From NCBI GenBank assembly GCA_947475165.1, contig CANJLD010000007.1:19131-83130 (forward strand): a DNA stretch of 64,000 bases. Direction: 5' to 3'. Source of the DNA: Bacteroidota bacterium (GTDB lineage: Bacteria; Bacteroidota; Bacteroidia; Chitinophagales; LD1). This document shows, one piece after another, positions 14,860-22,018 of this stretch. The translations under genes and the position numbers were made by a program. Below the pieces are notes generated by a model, which was not told where the DNA came from, did no database searches, and was given only the letters and a program-made list of their open reading frames with translations. The first letter of the stretch is position 1; each line of letters begins with the position of its first letter.

Positions 14860-15786
14860 TTAAATCTTCATCAACTCAATTACATCCTTGGCACCCAGTA
14901 ACAAACCTAAATCAGCATCTGCTTTGGCAAAGCCAATGATGAAGCCACCGCCACCGGCTCCGCAAATTTTCAAATGAAAATCGTTGGTCTTTAAACCATC
15001 TTTCCAAACTTCTTTAAACTGATTAGGGATAAACTCGGGGAGCATATCATACTGTAATTGCGAAATCAATTTTACGCAATCCATCAGTTTGGAATGGTTC
15101 TTCTGAATAAAACTTTCGATGGCAATATTGGTGGTTGGCACCAAACTCTTTTGAACAGTGTTCATGAATTTAGCGTCCTTACATTTCTCTAAAAACAAAT
15201 TTACAAAAGGGGCTGTGCTGCGAGGGATATGCGTATTGATTAAAAATACTTTTACAGCCGGTTGTTCGCTCACCTGTAAGTCAAATGTTTCTGTCACTTC
15301 TCCTTCATTCACCAGCACTGCTTTATTCAGATAACAAACAATTCCGTCCAGTCCCGAACTTTTTCCGTGATAATAGCTTTCAAGCAAAGCCAAATCACTT
15401 TTTACTTCACTTAACGACCGACTCTTTTTCCTGAATTTATTGTATTGATGGTAAACCGCAGCTACTAATGCACCGGAACTTCCCAAACCATATCCCTGTG
15501 GAATATTCGAATCGAAATACAAGCCTTGTTCAATATCCGCCAAGAATTGATTGGTATCGTATTGCGTAGAAATCTGCTCGTGATAGATAATGTAATTGGC
15601 GAAAAGTCCCAGTGATTTGTTAGACTCTTTAACCTGTTTATCTTTTTTTAAATCGCCAAACCGGAACACACCGTTATAATGCTCCACCGGTGCCGCTAAA
15701 CCCATAGCCCCTTTGTTGATGATGTGCTCACCGAATAAAAGAATTTTAGAATTGAATATTTTATGAGAAACCTTTGACTTAGCCAC
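14860..15786 (-). CDS. mvk: Mevalonate kinase
   Basis: A 308-residue GHMP-superfamily kinase that phosphorylates mevalonate to mevalonate-5-phosphate. It shows the N-terminal SKILLFGEHIINKGAMGLAAP segment, the ATP-binding PQGYGLGSSGALVAAVY motif, the KSSGLDGIVCYL segment carrying the catalytic Asp, and the C-terminal KICGAGGGGFIIGF motif. It is the last gene of the minus-strand operon that starts with HMG-CoA reductase at 19160, 18 bases after diphosphomevalonate decarboxylase. The gene ends 3 bases from the end of aroA on the other strand. The neighbourhood makes mevalonate the most likely substrate; the alternative, swapping roles with the GYDIA kinase two genes upstream, is less likely because this one has the fuller mevalonate kinase motif set. 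Confidence 0.88.
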   Translation of the reverse strand: MAKSKVSHKIFNSKILLFGEHIINKGAMGLAAPVEHYNGVFRFGDLKKDKQVKESNKSLGLFANYIIYHEQISTQYDTNQFLADIEQGLYFDSNIPQGYGLGSSGALVAAVYHQYNKFRKKSRSLSEVKSDLALLESYYHGKSSGLDGIVCYLNKAVLVNEGEVTETFDLQVSEQPAVKVFLINTHIPRSTAPFVNLFLEKCKDAKFMNTVQKSLVPTTNIAIESFIQKNHSKLMDCVKLISQLQYDMLPEFIPNQFKEVWKDGLKTNDFHLKICGAGGGGFIIGFAKADADLGLLLGAKDVIELMKI

Positions 15787-15804
15787 GGCTTACTTGAATT
15801 AGAA

Positions 15805-16860
15805 CTAATGAATGACAGTAACAGGACCTTTGCCTACATTGTCGTGAATCATTCTTCCTCCTTCGCAATGTTCTTCCAGTTCGGCATAAATAAACTTGTC
15901 GACTTTCTTGGCAATGTTTTTAGGAAAGAGCAAATGAATATTAGGGCCCGCATCTAAAGTAAAGTAAACCGGTAGCTTACTTTCTTCTCTAAACTTTCTG
16001 ATTTTTTCAATCATAGTTAAAGTAGACGGAGCCATCAAAATAAAAGATGGAGTGGAACACATCATTAGCGCGTGAAGCGTCATTGCTTCTTCTTCTACAA
16101 TAGCACCGAACTTTTCGAGGTCACCTTTTTTAAGTGCAGTGATAATCTCTTTCAAATTAGTCTCCGCCTGCGCGTAACGTGTTTTTGCAAAAGGGTTTGT
16201 CTTCATCAATGAATGCCCAACGCGGCTCGAAACTTTTTTCTCCTTACTGCTCGCAATCAAAATAGTGTTCTGAAAAGTTTTGAAAACAGGATGAAGATTT
16301 TTTTCATACGGAATGGCGTAGTCATCACTTGAACCTTTTACGATCTTTGTTTTACCCCATTGAGAAATTAAAGGATAAACGGAGCGTGATGCGCTGCCAG
16401 AGCCTAAACGCGCAAAGTGCGAAGCACGTTGAAGAAACTTTCCGTCAGATACTTTCTTCTTATCTAACTGCTGTTGCAAATCGCAAAGGCATATTGACAG
16501 CGCACTCATAGCCGATGCCGATGATGCAATGCCCGATGAATGTGGAAATGAATTAGTGGAGTGAATCAACAAACCGTATTTATTCAACAACGGAAAATCT
16601 TTGCGGATGCTCTCGAAGAACTTAATCATCTTCAATTGAAAAGCCATGTTCGCTTTGCCATCGAAATAGAAACGCATCTCTATATCTTTCGACTTGGTTT
16701 CTTTTTCGACCAACGCAACGCTTGTTTCAGAGTAGCAATGCTCCAAAGTAAAACTGATAGATGGGTTAGCAGGAATCTGCACACCTTTTTTCTTCCCCCA
16801 ATATTTTACCAGAGCAATGTTGCTCGGGCTTCTCCAGGTTGTCTTTTTAATTTCGTTCAT
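15805..16860 (-). CDS. mvaD: Diphosphomevalonate decarboxylase
   Basis: A 351-residue GHMP-fold enzyme making isopentenyl diphosphate by ATP-dependent decarboxylation of diphosphomevalonate. Family signatures are SPSNIALVKYWGKKKGVQIPAN near the N-terminus, the phosphate-binding SSGIASSASAMSALS, RLGSGSASRSVY, and TLDAGPNIHLLFP near the C-terminus, with the catalytic Asp in that last block. Its length is slightly above the roughly 330-residue bacterial norm. It lies third in the HMG-CoA reductase operon, 9 bases after the GYDIA kinase. Together these genes cover most of the step from HMG-CoA to IPP. HMG-CoA synthase and IPP isomerase are not in the window. Confidence 0.95.
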   Translation of the reverse strand: MNEIKKTTWRSPSNIALVKYWGKKKGVQIPANPSISFTLEHCYSETSVALVEKETKSKDIEMRFYFDGKANMAFQLKMIKFFESIRKDFPLLNKYGLLIHSTNSFPHSSGIASSASAMSALSICLCDLQQQLDKKKVSDGKFLQRASHFARLGSGSASRSVYPLISQWGKTKIVKGSSDDYAIPYEKNLHPVFKTFQNTILIASSKEKKVSSRVGHSLMKTNPFAKTRYAQAETNLKEIITALKKGDLEKFGAIVEEEAMTLHALMMCSTPSFILMAPSTLTMIEKIRKFREESKLPVYFTLDAGPNIHLLFPKNIAKKVDKFIYAELEEHCEGGRMIHDNVGKGPVTVIH

Positions 16861-16869
16861 AACGCAAGT

Positions 16870-17829
16870 TTAAGATTGATTCTCAAAAATAATTTCATCC
16901 CATTTAAATACGGTAGTGATATTTTTCGCTGCAAGGTATTCTTTCAATTCTGCTTCGCTTCTTTCATTCGTCAGCATTACAAAATCTCCACCCCATGCTC
17001 CTAACGATTTTACACTTCCCCAGTAATCTGTAAATAGCGAGTCTTTCACTTTTATTTGTTTGAGTTGCGAACCTACTATTGTTTCGTGTTCGTTGATTAA
17101 CTCTTCAAATACTTTCAAATCGCTGCATTGTAAAATGGCTTCTGTAATTCGCGTAAGTTCATTTACTCCGTATGTTTTATCTTTTATCAGTTCGCGATAA
17201 TTTTTAATGGCTTGTGGCGAGGATTGTTTTTTGCCAAGATGCGTGAAGAAAATTTTATCACTGAAGACCGGTTTCCAATTTACGGCAACTGTTTCCGGTT
17301 GCTTATTTATTAATTGATAAAGAATAGCTGAATCATGTGCGGCACAAGCTACATCGTAACCGGAACCACCAATAGAATTTTGCAGCAATGTGTAACCATC
17401 CACATTTGCCCACTTAGCAATACAATGAATGAGTGTGGAACTGGAACCCAATCCCCAATCGCGCGGAAACTCTAAGCATGTTTCTACAGCTATATCTTTT
17501 GCATCGGAAAGAAATTCCGGATTCAAATCTCTCGCTGCATTTAAAATAGTGTTTAAGTCTTTCGCTTCTTCTTGTGATGTATTTAAACAGGTAAGTGTTT
17601 CTTTATCAAAAGTAAATTGAAGCCATGGTTTGTTCTTATTATCAAGCGCAATCCAATACAAAATATTTTCTGATGAGTGAAGTTCCTTAACTCGTAGTGA
17701 TTGTCCGAATTTTGTAGGAACCGCTAATGCCTGCGCTCCATCCAGCACAAAGTACTCACCGATTAACAGCAATTTGCCGTGACCGTAGAAACTCAGTTCA
17801 TCTTCCTGTTTTGTAATCCGCAGTTTCAT
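16870..17829 (-). CDS. GYDIA-type GHMP kinase, candidate phosphomevalonate kinase
   Basis: A 319-residue member of the GHMP kinase superfamily. It has a substrate-binding N-terminus (HGKLLLIGEYFVLDGAQALAVP), the ATP loop PRDWGLGSSSTLIHCIAKW, and the motif GGSGYDVACA, the hallmark of the GYDIA family found beside mevalonate genes in Bacteroidota. The third motif near the C-terminus is GAWGGDFVMLT, unlike the usual GAGGGG. It overlaps the HMG-CoA reductase gene by 4 bases and precedes the diphosphomevalonate decarboxylase by 9. Since a mevalonate kinase is also present and no classical phosphomevalonate kinase is visible, this gene probably fills that step (inference from context). Confidence 0.85.
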   Translation of the reverse strand: MKLRITKQEDELSFYGHGKLLLIGEYFVLDGAQALAVPTKFGQSLRVKELHSSENILYWIALDNKNKPWLQFTFDKETLTCLNTSQEEAKDLNTILNAARDLNPEFLSDAKDIAVETCLEFPRDWGLGSSSTLIHCIAKWANVDGYTLLQNSIGGSGYDVACAAHDSAILYQLINKQPETVAVNWKPVFSDKIFFTHLGKKQSSPQAIKNYRELIKDKTYGVNELTRITEAILQCSDLKVFEELINEHETIVGSQLKQIKVKDSLFTDYWGSVKSLGAWGGDFVMLTNERSEAELKEYLAAKNITTVFKWDEIIFENQS

Positions 17830-19160
17830 TTTCTCAATGCTTCAATAAACTCTCTCACGGCAGAAACGCTTACCAGTTTATCTTCAAAATATTGTTTAGC
17901 TTTTTCTACTTCTTCCTCCGTTGCCTGAAAACTTGCGAGTATGTTGGTGAGGTGCATTTTCATATGTCCCGCTTGTATTCCAATAGTGGTAAGCGAACGG
18001 AGAGCTGCGAAGTTTTGCGCCAGTCCAACACAAGCAATTATCTCCATTAATTTTTTTGCATTCGGATTTCCGAGTAATTCAAGTGAACGTTTTGCAAGAG
18101 GGTGAAGTGAAGTTAATCCACCAACTGTTCCAATAGCAATAGGTAAGGTCAGCCAGAATTTAAAAACACCATGCTCCACTTTGCATTCGCTTAAACTCCG
18201 GTAAACTCCATCGCGACAAGCATAAGTATGTGCGCAAGCTTCTACCGCGCGAAAATCGTTACCGGTGGCAAGCACTACAGAATCTACTCCGTTCATTATG
18301 CCTTTGTTGTGTGTTGTTGCCCGGTAAGGGTCAATCCTCGCAATATTTACCGCGCGCTGAAAGTTGGCTGCAAATTCTTCGGCACTAACTTTTCCGTCTT
18401 CAAACTTTCCGAGTTCTTCTACTTTGCAACTTACCTCAGCACGCACCAAACAATCCGGTGTGTAGTTCGAAAGAATGCACATTACTATCTCTACATCTTT
18501 TTCTGCGGCAGAAAAAATATCACTGGCAACAATTTTTTCTTGCAACTGGCTTCCAAACTCTTCCAAACAAGAGTTAATAAAGTTCGCTCCCATCGAATCT
18601 ACCGTTTCAAAATACGCGCGCAACTGGTAATAATCTTTTTCTAATTCGGTGAAATCGAAAAGCTCCATATCAATTACTCCGCCACCGCGCTCTTCCATTT
18701 TACCGGTGATGTGTTTTACGCCTTGTTTTAATTCTTCCTTAATAGAATTGAAAAATGAAAACAACTTCTCCTTCGCTCCGTGATAGATGAAGTGAACCTG
18801 TCCTACTTTTTTTGTAGAAATAACTTCTGCTTTAAATCCCCCACGGCTTAACCAATATTTTGCCGAGTTGGATGCTGCTGCTACAACCGAACTTTCTTCA
18901 ATCACCATGGGCACGGCATAAACCTGCTCGTTTATTTTAAAGTTGGGAGCAATGCCAAAAGGAACAGGAAAGTTGGTAAGCGTGTTCTCGCTAAAACCAT
19001 CAAGCAGTTTCTGCGATTCGATATTATCGTGCCAATACTCGGCAAACTCTTTTACCACCTCTACCGGATTGGCATAAAGGAAATTCTTAGCCAGCCACGC
19101 AATTTTCTCGCGCTTGCCCATCTTCGAAAATCCTGCAATCTCTTTTTCGTTCTCCGCCAT
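17826..19160 (-). CDS. mvaA: Hydroxymethylglutaryl-CoA reductase, class II (degradative type)
   Basis: A 444-residue class II HMG-CoA reductase that reduces HMG-CoA to mevalonate (or runs in reverse) with NAD(P)H. Catalytic elements in order are the Glu in EESSVVAAASNSAKYW, the Lys in TTHNKGIMNG, the Asp in ATGNDFRAVEACAHTYA, and the His in IQAGHMKMHLTNI near the C-terminus. The length, without membrane helices, is normal for class II. It is the first gene of the mevalonate operon, with its stop overlapping the next start by 4 bases. Its 5' region (19161-19366) is shared with the divergent lipocalin/prenyl-synthase fusion gene, suggesting common regulation of IPP supply and prenyl chain synthesis. 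Although named degradative, the biosynthetic neighbours argue for a biosynthetic role here. Confidence 0.95.
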   Translation of the reverse strand: MAENEKEIAGFSKMGKREKIAWLAKNFLYANPVEVVKEFAEYWHDNIESQKLLDGFSENTLTNFPVPFGIAPNFKINEQVYAVPMVIEESSVVAAASNSAKYWLSRGGFKAEVISTKKVGQVHFIYHGAKEKLFSFFNSIKEELKQGVKHITGKMEERGGGVIDMELFDFTELEKDYYQLRAYFETVDSMGANFINSCLEEFGSQLQEKIVASDIFSAAEKDVEIVMCILSNYTPDCLVRAEVSCKVEELGKFEDGKVSAEEFAANFQRAVNIARIDPYRATTHNKGIMNGVDSVVLATGNDFRAVEACAHTYACRDGVYRSLSECKVEHGVFKFWLTLPIAIGTVGGLTSLHPLAKRSLELLGNPNAKKLMEIIACVGLAQNFAALRSLTTIGIQAGHMKMHLTNILASFQATEEEVEKAKQYFEDKLVSVSAVREFIEALRK

Positions 19161-19366
19161 CGGGTCAAAAGTAATTTATCGATTTAAACCGTTCGCAAAT
19201 CAAATCTTTTTCTAAAAAAAACCAGATGCTGAATGCACGAAATGTAAAAAAGCAACAGTAACCGGAACTTCAAAATCTTCCTTTAACATGCTAACTGATT
19301 TATTTAACCAAAGCATTACAAAAATCATTTGCAGAGCAAACGTTTTTATTCTTTATTGCGCGCCTT

Positions 19367-21637
19367 ATGAAAAAAACGTTGCCTACTGAACCGGTTAAAT
19401 TTTTTGCTGCCGATTGGCCAAAAGACGGTCCCATTGATTTAAAGATTCACGATTTGCCTCACGCGTCATCCTCTACCGAGTGGTGGTATATGCACACACA
19501 CTTAAAAGCGAAAGGAGGAAAAGAGTATTCGCTCTTCGCATCGTTTTTTCGTCATGCTATTTCGTTTGATAAGAAAACGAATAAGCCCGATTACGCTTAC
19601 TCAGTTATCTGGGGAATTTCTGATTTGAATGAGAAAAAATATCACACTGTTTCGCTGGTAGATAAACGCGCACCTAAACTTGGTTTAGAAAGATTGAAGA
19701 AAGGCGAACTGGTAAAAGACCCTTATATAAAGAGAGCTGCTATTGAAATGTTAAGCAAAGGTGTAATGCCTTACCCGGATGAATTGTTGAAAGGCACACC
19801 GGTGATATCACACTCCACGCTCAGTCTTAATTACGATGACAATACTTTTAAGAAACTGAAAGATGGTTCTTATCAATTGCATCTTGCGCATAAAGAATTA
19901 GAGTTAGGTGTAGACATAAATTTCAAACCTTTAAAGAAACCGGTGCGTCATGGAGATAACGGAGTAGTGCGCGGAGTTTCGGCAGAAGATATGTTCTACT
20001 ACTTTATTCCTAAATGTAAAGTAACCGGTAGCTTAAAAATTAAGAAGGAGAAGATTGCTGTTGAGACCGGTTCCGGTTGGTACGACCATGAGTTTGGTTG
20101 CCATGCCGATAAAGAAAAACAGAAGGAAGGCGACATGAAAAAAGATGTTTCATGGAACTGGATTGCTGTGCAGTTAAATAATGGTTGCGAGTTGACTGCT
20201 TACGATTTGATTGATTTAAAGACCGGTGAAGATTGCGGCTCGTTTATTATCATGATTGATAAAGCAGGTAACCGTCATTACTCCACCAACTTCAGTTTAA
20301 AACCTGCCGGTGAAATGTGGACGAGCACCCGCACCTTCAACGAATATCCGGAAGCGTGGAAATTGGAAGCACCGGACTTTGGAGTATCGGTAGTTGCTAC
20401 TGCTGCTTTCCCTAATCAGGAGTTTGCTACAGTTATTTCCAAGCCTGCTTTCTGGGAAGGTAGAATGAATGTAGAAGGTAAGATGAAGGGCAAAAAAGTT
20501 TCGGGACCTGCATACATAGAGCGTCACGGATTTGTGAATAGCAGCAACATGAAAGAGTTTTTGAAAGCAGTTTCAAAAGCTACACTTAATTCTGTTCGTA
20601 AAATTTTGCCTTTAGAATTTGGTCAGGAAAAATTTGAAGAGTTGGTTTCTAAAAAAGGAAACAAACACTTAACAGAAGGTTTAGATAAGCAAGCGTATAT
20701 CGAAAAATTTATTCGCCCTATTCGCGAGATTACCGACCGCAGCGGAAAGAGCTGGCGCAGTTATGCAACTATTGCGTGTTGCGATGCGGTAGGAGGGAAC
20801 TCGCAAGTAGCTATTGATTGGCTCGCTTTACCGGAGTTGATGCACGTAGGTTCGTTGATGGTAGATGATGTGCAGGATAAATCAACAGTGCGAAGAGGTG
20901 GACCGGCAGCACACGTAGTGCATGGCGAGGCAACTGCTATTAACAGCGGCACCGGTGCTTACTTTGTGGGGCAGTATTGTATTTACAACGTACATAAAAG
21001 TTTTGAAGGCAAGGTGCAGATTTACAATGCCTACTTCGAGGCCATGCGTGCTTCGCACAGCGGGCAGGCAATGGATATTTACGGGCTTGATTATATGATG
21101 CCCGATGCGTTGAAAGATGATGCGGTAGCAAAACTTTTACAGAAAAGAGTAATTGCCACGCACCGGTTAAAGAGTGCCGCACCGGCTGCCTACTTAGCGC
21201 GCATTGGTGTAATGCTGGGCGAAGGAACCGATGAGCAGATAGATGCCATGGGAGATTATTTCGAAGCCCTCGGAATTTCGTTTCAAATAATTGACGACAC
21301 GCTTAACCTGAAAGGTTTTAAAGACCATCTTAAAACAAAAGGCGAAGATATTACTGCCGGTAAAATTACATACCCAATTGCAAAGGCTATGGCACTGCTC
21401 GAAAAGAAAGACCGTGCCCGCCTCTGGAAAATAGTGAGTATGAAAACCGAAAATCTTAAGCTGATTGCCGAAGCGGTTTCGTTACTCGATAAAGTAAAAG
21501 CAATTGAACTTTGCGAGCGCGAAGCCAAAACAATTCTCGAAAACGCCTGGAAGAAGATTGACCCGCTGTTGCGTGATAGTATGGTTAAGCTCAACCTTCG
21601 TGCGTTTAGCTGGTTTGTGCTTGAACGTACCTATTAG
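19367..21637 (+). CDS. CrtC/AttH-like lipocalin domain fused to polyprenyl diphosphate synthase
   Basis: This 756-residue protein joins two domains. Residues 1-390 resemble the CrtC (carotenoid 1,2-hydratase)/AttH lipocalin-like family: SSTEWWYMHTHL, GSGWYDHEFG (about 233-245), SWNWIAVQLNNG and GPAYIERHGF. Residues 430-756 are an all-helical trans-isoprenyl diphosphate synthase with GKSWRSY, the first Asp-rich motif DDVQD at 500-504 and a second motif DDTLN at 643-647, followed by KGEDITAGKITYPIAKA. The last Asp of the second motif is Asn, as in eukaryotic GGPP synthases. Small residues four and five places before the first motif suggest a long (C20 or more) product (inference). There is no signal peptide. 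It is divergent from the mevalonate operon, which would supply IPP. The lipocalin half could hydrate, cyclise or carry the prenyl product. No frameshift is visible, so the fusion looks real. Confidence 0.88.
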   Translation: MKKTLPTEPVKFFAADWPKDGPIDLKIHDLPHASSSTEWWYMHTHLKAKGGKEYSLFASFFRHAISFDKKTNKPDYAYSVIWGISDLNEKKYHTVSLVDKRAPKLGLERLKKGELVKDPYIKRAAIEMLSKGVMPYPDELLKGTPVISHSTLSLNYDDNTFKKLKDGSYQLHLAHKELELGVDINFKPLKKPVRHGDNGVVRGVSAEDMFYYFIPKCKVTGSLKIKKEKIAVETGSGWYDHEFGCHADKEKQKEGDMKKDVSWNWIAVQLNNGCELTAYDLIDLKTGEDCGSFIIMIDKAGNRHYSTNFSLKPAGEMWTSTRTFNEYPEAWKLEAPDFGVSVVATAAFPNQEFATVISKPAFWEGRMNVEGKMKGKKVSGPAYIERHGFVNSSNMKEFLKAVSKATLNSVRKILPLEFGQEKFEELVSKKGNKHLTEGLDKQAYIEKFIRPIREITDRSGKSWRSYATIACCDAVGGNSQVAIDWLALPELMHVGSLMVDDVQDKSTVRRGGPAAHVVHGEATAINSGTGAYFVGQYCIYNVHKSFEGKVQIYNAYFEAMRASHSGQAMDIYGLDYMMPDALKDDAVAKLLQKRVIATHRLKSAAPAAYLARIGVMLGEGTDEQIDAMGDYFEALGISFQIIDDTLNLKGFKDHLKTKGEDITAGKITYPIAKAMALLEKKDRARLWKIVSMKTENLKLIAEAVSLLDKVKAIELCEREAKTILENAWKKIDPLLRDSMVKLNLRAFSWFVLERTY

Positions 21638-21651
21638 TATAGGGTACGCCT

Positions 21652-21903
21652 GGGTCCGTTAAAGCCAATAACGGGTGCGCCAGCACCAATATCGGTCTCC
21701 CTAGAGCCAATAACGGGTTCGCTAGCACTAATATCGGACTCCCTAGAGCCAATATCGGGTCCGCTGGAGCCAATAACGGGTTCGCTAGCACTAATAACGG
21801 ACTCCCTAGAACCAATATCGGGTCCGCTGGAACCAATAACGGGTGCGTTATCACTAATATCGGACCCGCTAGAGCAAATATCGGGTACGTCAGCACTCTG
21901 ATT
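21652..21903 (+). repeat. 21-bp tandem array B after the fusion gene
   Basis: Twelve contiguous units of exactly 21 bp begin 15 bases after the fusion gene's stop codon. Units follow gggtNcgctagagccaatatc with variations. Related units recur every third copy (the cactaat type at units 4, 7 and 10; the ggactcc/ggaccc type at 5, 8 and 11), so there is a 63-bp higher-order period. The minus strand stays open through it and would encode ADPILVLGSP-like heptapeptides, but that frame has no convincing protein context. About 115 bases of plain AT-rich sequence follow before the acylase gene. Confidence 0.92.
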
Positions 21904-22018
21904 GGGTAAGTAAAAGGTCCTGTAGTATTCTCTTGAGAGCTTCGTCTTCCCAAAAATTTCTGCCCTTAATCATTTACATTCGCCACCGCTTTTCCGCTTA
22001 TAAAATTCTTCCTGCCGT

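Noticed and set aside
4336..21637. Carotenoid cluster made of the CrtI-like gene and the CrtC-like fusion
   Set aside because: They lie 13 kb apart on opposite strands with unrelated genes between, and no crtB, crtY or crtZ is present.
21606..21953. 115-codon minus-strand frame across array B as a protein gene
   Set aside because: Same reason: repeat-driven open frame, overlapping the 3' end of the fusion gene, with no start context.
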